A stretch of DNA of 64,000 nucleotides from Drechmeria coniospora (lineage: Eukaryota > Ascomycota > Sordariomycetes > Hypocreales > Ophiocordycipitaceae). The notes under the pieces were generated by a model, which saw only the letters and a program-made list of their open reading frames with translations, was not told the DNA's origin and searched no databases. The translations under genes were made by a program, and so were the position numbers. Positions within the stretch are counted from its first letter, which is position 1, and each line of letters starts with the position of its first letter. The stretch covers positions 2,512,147-2,576,146 of the forward strand of contig NC_054389.1 of the NCBI RefSeq assembly GCF_001625195.1. The letters are read 5' to 3'. Shown here one piece after another: positions 12,604-22,074 of the stretch.

Positions 12604-12794
12604 TATAACGCGCGGATCGGTTAACGACAGTTAGGTAAGTAAGTAAGCCTTCTTTTAGAAATCGAGTAGTATTTAAGACTAAAGCTTGGCCCTTCTCGAG
12701 TTTTCGGGCTTACGTTCCTTTTGTAGCCGGGGCGTACCCTAGGCTGCCCTACCTTCCTGTCTACCCGGGCTTTACCCGTGCGCCTAGCCTTACA
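12604..12794 (-). repeat. 5' LTR of Gypsy-1
   Basis: On the minus strand it starts TGTAAGGCTAGGCGC and ends in a mutated GTTATA (GTTACA in Gypsy-4). It is 191 bp, shorter than the 220-bp LTRs of Gypsy-2 and Gypsy-4, because it has one copy of a 29-bp segment containing CTACCCGGGCTTTACCCG that they carry twice. Confidence 0.85.
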
Positions 12795-13019
12795 AAGAGT
12801 GCACAATTAGTAGTACCGAATTATACAAACGAATGCGATTATATTTCAAAAGAGAAACTATTCTAAGGGAATGGCTACTGCCTTATATAGGTGTAGAAAT
12901 ATAGTAAAGACTGTTCCAGCTTATTCCATAAGGTTCCAGCTTATTCCATAAGTAGGGTAAGCAACATTCCGACTTATTCCAAGGAGTTCCAGTACATTCC
13001 ATAAGTAGGGTAAGCAATA

Positions 13020-13618
13020 TGTAACACATATGGGGAGGTGTGCCCATATGGACAATAGACCAGTTAACCGTTCGACCAAATGGCCAAACTGTCAAAAGAT
13101 CCGCCAGTATCCGCACTTAGTGCGGGTACTGTACCTCACATTCGCTTATAAGGCCTATACGCCTATAGCGCGCCTTACAACTATCCCTTCTCCTAAACAA
13201 TGCGGTCCCTCGCATTGCTAGGTACCTCAGTTGGCTGAGGTTATGGGTCTAACGAATGCGAACCCCCAGGTTCTCAGGCAAATAGGCCGCGGCCCGGCCA
13301 GCGCGCCTATACCTTCCTTGTTCCTGTAAGCCTAACGTAGAGCCCGTCGCTGCAGTATTCTCTTTTTTTTTGGTATTGTAGCAGCGCTCTGGCTCGAACC
13401 TACAACCCTCGCTTGTACGCGCACGTGACCCAGAAGACCTACTAAGTGCGGATACAATTGTAACACATATGGGGAGGTGTGCCCATATGGACAATAGACC
13501 AGTTAACCGTTCGACCAAATGGCCAAACTGTCAAAAGATCCGCCAGTATCCGTACTTAGTGCGGGTACTGCACCTTACATTCGCTTATAAGGCCTATACG
13601 CCTATAGCGCGCCTTACA
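13020..13618 (-). mobile_element. TRIM-like miniature LTR retroelement
   Basis: Two 160-bp direct repeats (13020-13179 and 13459-13618), nearly identical, flank a 279-bp non-coding interior. On the minus strand the LTRs start TGTAAGGCGCGC and end GTGTTACA. A purine-rich tract (aggagaagggatag) precedes the left copy on that strand, which supports minus orientation. The LTR start TGTAAGGC is shared with the Gypsy-1 family, a possible mobilising partner (inference). No coding capacity for gag or pol. Confidence 0.8.
13372..13450 (-). other. tRNA-like pol III promoter inside the TRIM (tentative)
   Basis: On the minus strand GGTTCGAGCC fits the box B consensus GWTCRANNC, with a weaker box A-like segment (TAGGTCTTCTGGG) about 45 bp upstream and an A9 run shortly downstream, as in tRNA-derived SINEs. 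The T-stem does not pair well, so this is not a functional tRNA. A second tRNA-like D-arm (acctcagttggctgaggt) lies on the plus strand near 13225-13242. Confidence 0.35.
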
Positions 13619-13924
13619 TAACATTCCGACTTATTCCAAGGAGTTCCAGTACATTCTATAAGTGGGGTATGGAATATTCTAGAATATTCTAGAATGTTCT
13701 AGAGCATTCTGTACTATACCTAATTAGGCAAGTATCTTTAACAATAGTTTAGAGAAATAGTATGTTATATACTATTAGTCAGCTCTGTATACTTACTTAT
13801 ACTCTCAGTATAGTATAGTATATCTGCCAGCAGTAGTACTTCTGACAGTTGCTACTAGTAGTAGCAATAATAGGATAGTATCCTATTTGGGTAGTCTTAC
13901 TAGTATAAATCCTAGTATTTTAAC

Positions 13925-16900
13925 AGTTCGGTGTCCTATAGTTCCGTTCTGTATCCGAGAATTTCCTTAACTAAAATACTACTAGGTACTAACGCCCTTA
14001 GTCGTTTGGTTGGGATAGGATGCCTACTATTATAAAACTTAATATATCTATCTCGATTCTAATAGGTCTTATTAGGTTAAAATAGCGTAATAGCGGAGCC
14101 TTTCTAAATGCATCCTTTAGCTCTTAGAAGGCTACTAGTTCCTTTTTATCTAAGCAGACTTTTCCTAGCTTTTTCCTATTCTTACTTCCTTTAAGGAGTA
14201 TATATAGGGGTACTATAATTCCTAAATAGTTCTTAATAAATCTTCTATAAAAGTTATAGAACCCAAGAAATACTTAGATATTATAGAACGAGGTAGGCTC
14301 TTCCTATTGGGTTATAGCCTATACCCTAGTTAGGTCTATTGCTATTCTATTTTTAGATAGGATAAATTCTAGGAACTTAACCGATTCTTAGTAGAATCTA
14401 TACTTATCCAGATTAATATATAACTTAGCTAACCGTAACTGCCCTAGGATCTCCTTAAGATATTTAGTATATTCCTAGCGGTTTTTTAAGAAGATTAGGA
14501 TATTATCTAGGTATATAATATAGATTATATCTATATACCCTTAGAGTACTTAGTGGATATAGTATTAGAAGGTAGCCGGTACATTAGTTAGCCCGAACGG
14601 TATTACTAAGTATTTAAAATACCTATAGCGTATTCTAAATACTATCTTCTATTTATTGCCCTTCTTAATCCGGATTTAATAGTAAGCGTCCTTAACGTTA
14701 ATCTTAAAGAATACTATAGCTCCTTAGTATTAGTTTATAATCTTGGATATTAGTAGGAGGGCGTATCGATTCTTTACTAAGACCTTATTAAGTCCCCGGT
14801 AATCTATATATAATTAGAGCATACTGTCCTTTTCTAGTATAAATAGAATAGGCAATCCTATAGGTAACTTTAAAGGGCGGATCCTATTAGCTTATAGGTT
14901 CTTATCTAGGTATTCTCTAAGCTCCTTTAGCTCTATTTAAGAGAGTAGGTAAATTAGTCCGTATAGTAGTAATGTATTTAGTTAGAGGTTAATTATATAA
15001 TCCGTCTATTTATATATTAGTAGGATCTTTGCGCTATTTATATTTAGGATATCCTTAAACTCTTTTAGTTCCTGCAGGATCCCTTAGGGCTATTCCCAAT
15101 AACTCCCTAGTAGCTTAATAGGACTGCCTTTTGTTCCTATTACTATAAAGATCTTTACCTTATTCCTATATTTAACTTAAAACTTCTTAGGTACTAGTAG
15201 CTATACCTTTAACTAGCCCTACTAAAACTACTAACGCGCTCCTATAGGGTCTAGGTGGATCCTTAGGTCGGTTAATACTAGTATCCCTAGTATAACCCGT
15301 ATCCAGTCTGGAGTTGGTCCTATATTAACTCCAATATAGTAGCGGGTAAACTCCCTCTCTCCCCCTCTACTATCTATTATACATATAGGTACTTCCTATA
15401 TCCCGTAACTAGTAACTTAAAGACCCCCTATAGCCTGGAGGCTGCTTCCGTTTGTTAAGACTTAGTAAAGTCCGTACTGCCTTACTGTTTGTATATTAAT
15501 AAGGTCTATACTAGTATAGCTATTTAGTTCTACCTTAACCTTTTGGGTAGTTTATTCTAGAATTGTTATATTAGCTATAAACTAAGGTTACGCCCTGTAT
15601 TCCGCGTTACCGACTAAGGTAAGGGTAGCTACCTTAGTTATTAGAAGTTTCCCTATTTTTAGGGTTTTGGGCATTCTCTTGCTTAGTAGCCTTCTTTTTA
15701 GCAGTTAAAATAGCAGTTATTCCTACTCTACCTTAGTAACGGTAGGCCTTTGCTACTATAGGCCCTTTCCGAGCCTAGGGTTATAGATTTTTAGGAGGAT
15801 TCCCTACTATTATACTAGGGTCGGTATGCTCTTATTTCCCTAGCGACTTTCCTTTAATAATTTAGGTTCTCCCCTTCTCTTATATTAGTTCTCCTTTTTA
15901 GTTAGTTTTCGGTAGAGTCCTAAAGTCGTTAGGCTAATTGGACTATCTCTTCCCGTATACGCCCTTCGATATTCTTATATAGATTAATTTAGCTCTATAA
16001 CTCCGGTAGTAACTTACTAAAGTAGTTTTCGATTAAGTCTAGGTAGATACTAAACTCTATTAGGGATTGGCCTTCTTATTGTATTACTTTTTGTCGTTAT
16101 ACTACTAAGTAGGCTTAATAGTTAATTAAGTCTCTTAGTAGGGTAAGCGTTTATTCTTAGAAATAATCCTAATCGTTTTCGGCTATAGTTCGTTAGTCTT
16201 TCGGCAGTTCGTCTAGGTACCTTTCCTAGCGTACCCGGCCCTAGGCCTATATATAGTTAAGGGCCAGTAGGATTTTCCGGTAGTCCTTCTTAAACTTCCG
16301 CCTTACTCTATTAAAGGCGCGGTTTAGGTTATAAAGCTACTCTTGCTTTTTTTACAGAGTTATAGGTTGCCTAAATTCCGGTATATTTTTTACCTTAACT
16401 TCCTGGCCGCTCTCTAAGGAGGTATCCGACTCTCTTTAGGCCCGTTTCTCTACCTTCTTTAGTTAATAGCTAGTACCTATCCCTAGGCGGGTGTAAATCT
16501 CTTTTTCCTTTTCCTTTAGCCTCTCTAACTCTTATAGCTAAGCTAGCCGTTCTTATACTACGGCTAGTATTTCTGGAATAAAGGATTCCCTTTGGGTACT
16601 CCTTAGTATTATTTTAAGGGAACTTAGCGTACTTAGTACGGGGGATACTTTTGGTATTATATTTATTTTGCCCCCTAGTAGGAGGTATAGTATCTCTCTT
16701 ATACTATATATAGTAGGTGCTATCTTACTTAGGTAACTATAATAGAAGCTTTAGAATTATAATGCGCGGATCGGTTAACGATAGTTAGGTAAGTAAGTAA
16801 GCCTTCTTTTAGAAATCGAGTAGTATTTAAGACTAAAGCTTGGCCCTTCTTAAGTTTTCGGGCTTACGTTCCTTTTGTAGCCGGGGCGTACCCTAGGCTG

Positions 16901-16977
16901 CCCTACCTTCCTGTCTACCCGGGCTTTACCCGTACGCCCCTGTCTACCCGGGCTTTACCCGTGCGCCTAGCCTTACA
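13925..16977 (-). mobile_element. Gypsy-2: 5' half of a Gypsy-1 family element
   Basis: It is collinear with Gypsy-1 from the RNase H/RT boundary (equivalent to about 8792) through RT, protease (about 15200-15510) and gag (about 15650-16720) to the 5' LTR (16758-16977). It is more TA-rich than Gypsy-1, with many extra C-to-T and G-to-A differences, so it is an older or more strongly mutated copy. RNase H, integrase, chromodomain and 3' LTR are missing; the cut end abuts LTR-B. Confidence 0.88.
16758..16977 (-). repeat. 5' LTR of Gypsy-2
   Basis: This is a 220-bp LTR with the tandemly doubled 29-bp segment. The minus-strand start TGTAAGGCTAGG is at 16977, and the end is mutated to ATTATA. Confidence 0.85.
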
Positions 16978-17094
16978 TAGCGTATTGGATCCAGAACCTA
17001 TGCTATTAAGCTAAGGCCAAGTAACTACTAAATAGTAGCGAGCCTACTAGCTAGAAACAGGTACTTAAGTCAGATAACAAAGACCAGTAGATAA
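16978..17094 (+). pseudogene. Copia scrap (start of RT region)
   Basis: The 117 bp correspond to the Copia-2 segment around 26414-26524 (LAYWIQ to KDQW). Several Gln and Trp codons are now TAG or TAA. It is bounded by the Gypsy-2 LTR on the left and the Gypsy-3 3' LTR on the right. Copia-3 at 31055 begins about 60 bp further along the same gene, so the two may once have been one element. Confidence 0.8.
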
Positions 17095-17294
17095 TGTTAT
17101 GGAGTCACTAGTACTACCAGTATCTAGTGGTCGGAAATAGTTATTAAGAAACCTATGGAATACTAACTTAAGGTACTAGGCATTGGAGTACTTATACTCT
17201 AATGCCTGCTTAGTTATAGGATACGAGTTACGTACGGTAGTACGTAGCTCTATCCTAGGACGTAGCTCTATTAGGCAAAGCCTAATATTATAAT
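17095..17294 (-). repeat. 3' LTR of Gypsy-3 (LTR-E family), right edge approximate
   Basis: It starts TGTTATGGAGTCACTAG and ends near a palindromic ATTAGGC-AAA-GCCTAAT, positioned like ATCGGGC-TTA-GCCCGAT in the other LTR-E copies. The following attcccctccttccc (17296-17312) is the complement of a polypurine tract, fitting a minus-strand element. A T25 run at 17349-17373 lies just beyond. Confidence 0.6.
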
Positions 17295-17641
17295 ATATTC
17301 CCCTCCTTCCCTAATTCCTCCAGTAGTCCTTAATTAACCCAATAACTCTTTTTTTTTTTTTTTTTTTTTTTTTACCTCTATCCTATTCGCGGGTAGTTAT
17401 CGGGCGCGTATATTAACGCTTCTGTAGCTAAGGTTCTGTTGCGGCCTCGTTGCGCTGCCCCTCCGTATTTCTTATGTATTTATTGCGGGTAAGTTGCGTA
17501 TTTCCTCTTTCCTCCTTTATAATTGCTGCTTCCTTTAACGCCGCCGTTATAATTTCTTGCTTCCTCCCGCTCTCCTGCCTTCCTTACAGTACGTACCGTA
17601 CCGGGGTTCCTACTACTACTTGTTGCTAACTGCTTGCGTTA
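17295..17641. other. Gypsy-3 spacer with polypurine tract and T25 run
   Basis: No clear coding sequence is seen between the 3' LTR and the Cys-rich ORF. The notable items are the purine tract complement (17296-17312) and 25 consecutive T at 17349-17373. Base composition changes sharply to GC-rich after about 17395. Confidence 0.5.
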
Positions 17642-18730
17642 GTCGATTACTTACTTTCCTATTGCCGTACCGCTATATTTACTGCCGCTAATACTCCTCC
17701 TCCTCCTCCCAACAATAACAATAGCCCTAGTCGTAGCTACGCCTTAGATAAGGCGTTGGCCGTTCGGTCGATAGGCGGCTTTACCGTCCAGGGAGACTCC
17801 TCGGACGAGGAGTATAACGTCCCCGCCGCCAAGGCTTAGATATGCTTGCCCTATATCGAATGTCTAGTCCGTACCGGCGCCGCCTACTGCAAATATAGTA
17901 GCGGCAATAGCTATACTACCTGCGCCTCGGCTCGGTGCAGGTGCGAATAGATTCCGTACCTGCTAACGCCGTATCCGCGCCTCCGCCGTATCGTTTGCAA
18001 GCTTGTTCTTGCCGCTACCGAAGGCGACTATATTGTTTCGGCTGCTCGTGCTAAGACGGCTGAATTGCCCGGCCGCCGCGTTTACCTCTCCGCCCCATTT
18101 CGCCAGCTTGGCGATACCTAGCGTAAGCTCTATAATACCGCTAGGACGACTCCCGCCGACGTTATCCCCGCTACTCCCCTTACCCCTACCGGCGGTACTG
18201 CCCGTAGTACCGCCGCTGTAGCGCTACCCTTAACTTCCGGCAACCCTATGGGTGCCCTAGTACTGGCCTTGCAGGCCCTAACGCCGTTGCGCAGCGGTAG
18301 TATGCAGCAGCAGTAGCTATAGATACTAGTATACAGTTTTGCTAGCGCTGTATAAGGCCTGCGCGACTATTAGGGCGCGTAGGACGCCCGGCTTAACAGC
18401 TTTAAGCTAGTGCAACAGCAGTATTCGGGCCTTATGGCTGTAATTTACGAGGAGCTGGTTGCTACCCGCCGCGCCCGTAAGGCGGGTACGCCTCGTTCGC
18501 CCCGCCCCCCCCGTCGGGGACTACGGTCCCCCTCCTCCCCCTATTGCGCTACCGCCGACCGCTCCGGCCCGTCTCGTCTTACCGCTGCCTTACCCTCTAC
18601 CGCCCTTAGTAGAAGTCGCGCCCGCTACGTCCTATTTGCGGACGGCCTCCTAGCGCTAGCCCTACCCCTTTACCTTTCGTCCTTAGTCAAGGATAACTCG
18701 AGTAAGTTACCGCCTCCCCCCGGCCGTTAA
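17642..18730 (+). pseudogene. Cys-rich hypothetical protein, antisense to Gypsy-3
   Basis: One plus-strand frame (codons starting at 17642, 17711 and 18410) reads coherently for about 360 codons to a TAA at 18728-18730. The interruptions are mostly TAG or TAA where Trp or Gln fits (about 17837, 17949, 18120, 18315-18390). Order: Pro/Asn-rich segment, acidic patch (GDSSDEE, about 17790), a Cys cluster (five or more Cys between about 17840 and 17950, ending CRCE), then a helical-looking region and a basic Pro/Arg-rich tail. Cys clusters of this general kind occur in fungal mobile-element-associated proteins, but I cannot name a family. The true start is not clear. It is GC-rich, unlike its surroundings. 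Confidence 0.6.
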
Positions 18731-18950
18731 GGGCCCAACGCTTATGCGCTACGGCGCTAAAACTTTATCTTGCTTATAGCGCCCTAATTGGGGCTAGGAA
18801 TTCTTTAGGGCCGACCTAGGTCCTTTATTTTAAGACGTTCCGGTTTAGGACGGAGGAGTTATTTACGCCCCTTTCGGGCTAGTTAAATACAAGCCGTACC
18901 GACGCCGTTGTTGCAAGGAGATTAGTCCGTCGTAAGTAAGTACGCTACCC
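18731..18950. other. Gypsy-3 spacer between the two convergent reading frames
   Basis: No ORF, repeat or RNA gene is recognised in these 220 bp, which separate the plus-strand Cys-rich frame from the minus-strand chromodomain. Confidence 0.4.
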
Positions 18951-21478
18951 TATTTTTGCTTATAGTCTACTAGTACTTTAGTCTCCTATAGATTTTCCAG
19001 TAGTTCCTATATAGGTTAGTTATATCCGGCCTATTTAACTAGGATATTGTAGCGCTTACCTTACCCTCTTGCGTTCTTTGCAGCTAAGATTTCCTTTACA
19101 ATATACTCTTCCTATAGTATACCGTCCTTATCCTTTACTAAGAGCGGCCCTAGCTCTATATTTATTAAGGCTTAACTAGGTAGCGGATCTATTGCGGCCC
19201 GCTCTACTAGGTCTATATAAAAGGTAGGGTATATACTTTAGGGGATATCTAGTATAATAGTTAGGGGGGTCGGTACGGCTATAACTATATACTTAGCTAT
19301 TACCTAGTCTAGCTTCTTGGATAGGCATAGAGACTTTATATAGCGTAGACTTAGCTATACCTTATCCCCTACCTAGAAACGCTCCGCTAAGCGCCGGTAG
19401 GAGTTTAATTCTTCCTTTAAGCGTTGCTATATAAATGCAATTGCCGCTTGGGCTAGCTCGGTACCTTTGCGTAGGCGCTATGCAAATGCTACTACTTACC
19501 CTTTACCTGTAGTTACGCTTAGGGTAGGAGCTTTTTGTTAAAATACTGGTATTTATACTAGTAAGACTACCTAAATAGGATACTACCCTATTAGTATTAG
19601 TACTAGTACTACTAGTACGGATGCTATACTATACTGCGAGTATTAGTAAGCATATTGAGTTGACTAATAGTATACAACATACTACTTCTCCGAACCATGA
19701 CTCGGAGCGACGCACGGCAGTACTACTACCGACCAACTCACTACTGCAATGTGACCTACACATGTGGTAGCCAGTCGACCACTGGAGCCAATTGATCGGA
19801 ACGACAATTGCTGCTCTCCCAATCGCTACTAGCGCTTGCCAGCCCACAATACTAACTTGGGCCGGACCACCCATCCATTATGTGATGGAATCAGCCAAGC
19901 TAATGACTGAAACAATCCATCCAACCTTATGACGGAAGCAGTCAACTAACGAGTAACTGAAACAGTTATCCAACTGTATAATGGTTTCAGCCATTTAAGC
20001 CATAGTACGATGGCGCCTTTGATCCACGATGGAATCTCCGATAAAGCCGTTATTGGGGATTGTTCTGTAGATATAAATAGCCGCTCTTTTCCTGTACTGT
20101 AGCTAGAAGAAATAATCGCATTCGTTTGTATAATTTGGTACTACCAATTGTGCACTCTTGCCCAGTTACTAACTGGCACTTCCCTTATTGCTGTTACTAA
20201 CAGTATAATTGATTTACTAGTCCGTGCGATATACTTCCACTATCCCCTCCTCTTGCGCATCAATTGCAAGACTTTTACCCGTTGTACTATATTAACTTTA
20301 TATTCCAATAGGAGACTGTTCGGGCTTATACCGGTAACGGAAGAGTCCCTACCATTTAGCGCTAGCTAGTATACTACTAAATAGTCCGGCTAGTTAAATT
20401 GGTCGAATGCTATAAAGGTATGTAGGATTGCTTGGACTTCTTGGTTCGCTCGTTCCGTACCCCTATCTAACTGTAGGTAATATACTATAGACAGCCGCTA
20501 TTCGATCCCGACAATATGGTATAACGTTGCCTAGAACTGGCCGACCTAGTCTGATCCTCGGTCGGATATAATGTATTCCGGGAACCTACGGAAACGCTAC
20601 TAGTACTCCTTAAACCGTTCGGTATACGTTTCTACCGTTATAGATATTATAGCTTCCAGCTATATATACTTAGATAGTCTATTTGTAAGTACTATTATAT
20701 ACTATAGCGCTTATTCGTCTCGTGCGGGTAGCTCCGTTATAAAGTCTACGGAGATCTATTTCCAATATCTATCCGGCGGCTCTATTTACTACAGTAGGCC
20801 CTAGTAGTGCTACCTACTCTTATAGCTATAGTAGTAGTAGTAGTTCCGTATAAATTGCCCTACTGCTACCGATATATAATCCTAGTAGTAATTCCTCTTT
20901 AGCGCTATAAATATAGTATTACGTCCTAGGTACCCCGAGATAGGGGAGTTATAGACTTAGTGGATAATGCATATAGTTAGCGGTTCCTATAATAGTAGCT
21001 ATAGGCGCCCTTGGAACTATAGCGTACTGTGCGTATTAATAGTACAGTCGGCTACCTATTCCTATATATCTACTTTGTCCGGGAACTTATAGTCTTTGCA
21101 ACGTATAGTATTTAGGCGTACTGTATATATTTGGTCCTTAATAACTACCTAGTCCTATAGCTCCTGTAAGCTAGTATTATAGAATAGCCGTAATCCTAGT
21201 AGTAGGTTGCTAGACGGTTGCTCTACGGGCATACTGTAAGTGCTTAGCGAACTTCCGAAACTACTAATTAATATAGGTTGTAATACTTATATAGTTCGGG
21301 GTTAGTACTTTACGTCCTACTGCCTGTATAATAGTATATTTAGCCGTTGCGCTTAAGATCCGGGCCTATACTATAAATAAAAGTTAAACTGTAAGAGCTT
21401 TTTAGCCTACCGTACCTAGCGCTCCGAGATTTCCTGCGGTCGGGTAAAGTATTTTAGGTTCTTATAGTCGGTTAGAAC
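18951..21478 (-). pseudogene. Gypsy-3 RNase H, integrase and chromodomain, decayed
   Basis: The minus-strand conceptual translation shows RNase H (LTDYKNLKYFTR near 21470-21430, ending in a YRPG motif), an integrase core with TERANQEVQAIL (about 20470-20420) and an integrase C-terminal GDKV motif (about 19370). A chromodomain has EEYIVKEILAAKNARG (about 19110-19060) followed by GKRYNILVK. Stops replace Trp and Gln throughout. The solo LTR-C at 19536-20271 interrupts it. RT is absent because Copia-2's LTR begins at 21479. Confidence 0.82.
19536..20271 (+). repeat. Solo LTR-C inside Gypsy-3
   Basis: This 736-bp LTR starts TGTTAAAATACTGG and ends CAATTGCAAGA, flanked by a perfect ctttt duplication (19531-19535 and 20272-20276). 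It shares the first about 60 bp and the last about 200 bp with LTR-B but has a different U3. TATAAATAG near 20076 is a likely TATA box. No heat-shock-type GAA array is present. Confidence 0.93.
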
Positions 21479-21693
21479 TGTTAAAATACTAGGATTTATA
21501 CTAGTAAGACTACCCAAATAGGATACTATCCTATTATTGCTACTACCAGTAGCAACTGTCAGAAGTACTACTGCTGGCAGATATACTATACTATACTGAG
21601 AGTATAAGTAAGTATACAGAGCTGACTAATAGTATACAACATACTATTTCTCTAAACTATTGTTAAAGATACTTGCCTAATTAGGTATAGTAC

Positions 21694-21834
21694 AGAATGC
21701 TCTAGAACATTCTAGAATATTCTAGAATATTCCATACCCCACTTATGGAATGTACTGGAACTCCTTGGAATAAGTCGGAATGTTGCTTACCCTACTTATG
21801 GAATGTACTGGAAATCCTTGGAATAAGCTGGAAC
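21694..21834 (+). promoter_or_regulatory. Heat-shock-element array in LTR-B U3
   Basis: At 21704-21733 six contiguous pentamers alternate perfectly: aGAAc aTTCt aGAAt, then aTTCt aGAAt aTTCc. One more aGAAt unit lies in register at 21694-21698. Two further arrays have nGAAn every 10 bp: starts 21747, 21757, 21767, 21777, and 21800, 21810, 21820, 21830. These match the perfect and step-type sites bound by heat shock factor Hsf1 in fungi. Binding itself is inference. The core is also in other LTR-B copies (28347-28376, 34684-34713, 36556-36585, minus strand 13671-13711; one unit altered near 29151-29180). Confidence 0.85.
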
Positions 21835-21857
21835 AGTCTTTACTATATTCCTACACC

Positions 21858-21866
21858 TATATAAGG
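21858..21866 (+). promoter_or_regulatory. TATA box of LTR-B
   Basis: TATATAAGG lies about 24 bp after the last GAA unit and is conserved in the LTR-B copies that reach this part. It probably positions transcription start a few tens of bases downstream. Confidence 0.7.
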
Positions 21867-22062
21867 CAGTAGCCATTCCCTTAGAATAGTTTCTCTTTTG
21901 AAATAAAATCGCATTCGTTTGTATAATTTGGTACTACCAATTGTGCACTCTTGCCTAGTTACTAACTGGCACCCCTTATGCTGTTACTAACAGCTTGATT
22001 GATTCCCTGGTCCGTGCGATATACTTCCACTACCCCTCCTCTTGCGCACCCAAATTGCAAGA

Positions 22063-22074
22063 GGTTATGAGCCC
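22063..22074 (+). other. Primer-binding site of Copia-2 (half-tRNA type)
   Basis: GGTTATGAGCCC directly follows the LTR. It is complementary to GGGCTCATAACC in the anticodon arm of eukaryotic initiator tRNA-Met, not to a tRNA 3' end. That is the half-tRNA priming known from Drosophila copia and yeast Ty5. The mutated counterpart in Copia-5 is at 43789-43799 on the minus strand. Confidence 0.8.

Larger units (their letters stand above)
6362..12794 (-). mobile_element. Gypsy-1: chromovirus-type Ty3/gypsy element, 3' LTR not in window
   Basis: Read on the minus strand: 5' LTR 12604-12794, gag about 12550-11450, protease about 11340-11040, RT about 10990-10413 and 9477-8800, RNase H about 8790-8550, integrase about 8080-7010 and chromodomain about 6930-6760. 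The 3' untranslated part runs into Copia-1. A solo LTR-A splits the RT. The sequence is rich in TpA, and stops occur where Trp or Gln is expected, as after RIP. Its 5' LTR abuts an interrupted LTR-B, so Gypsy-1 probably inserted into that LTR; the other half would be outside the window. Confidence 0.9.
12795..13924 (-). repeat. LTR-B remnant, interrupted by a miniature LTR element
   Basis: The minus-strand LTR-B begins at 13924 (TGTTAAAATACTAGG) and runs left to 12795, where Gypsy-1 begins; about 115 bp of its 3' end are missing. The TRIM at 13020-13618 splits it. It retains the heat-shock-element core near 13671-13711 and extra copies of the GGAAT-type step arrays (12905-13015 and 13620-13665). 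Confidence 0.85.
17095..21478 (-). mobile_element. Gypsy-3: 3' half of a second chromovirus family
   Basis: Minus strand: RNase H from 21478, integrase, chromodomain ending near 18960, a spacer with an opposite-strand ORF (17642-18730), a purine tract (reverse of 17295-17312) and a 3' LTR at 17095 to about 17294. A solo LTR-C (19536-20271) splits the integrase. RNase H and chromodomain differ clearly from Gypsy-1. The left LTR end, TGTTATGGAGTCAC, resembles the LTR-E ends at 24257 and 40879, which links it to Gypsy-5. Confidence 0.82.
21479..22062 (+). repeat. LTR-B, 5' LTR of Copia-2
   Basis: It starts TGTTAAAATACTAGG and ends AATTGCAAGA. U3 holds a GCTACT-ACC-AGTAGC hairpin, a heat-shock-element array (21694-21733), two step-type GAA arrays (21747-21781 and 21800-21834) and a TATA box (21858-21866). 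The 3' part carries the GTTA-C-TAAC palindromes common to all these LTRs. Confidence 0.95.

Noticed and set aside
13211..13280. Possible plus-strand tRNA gene in the TRIM interior.
   Set aside because: The D-arm is convincing, but the anticodon and T-arms do not fold and there is no good box B, so I did not call a tRNA.
18003..18221. Plus-strand ORF of 72 codons rich in Leu and Pro.
   Set aside because: It lies in another frame of the Cys-rich ORF, which continues coherently on both sides; it is a shadow.
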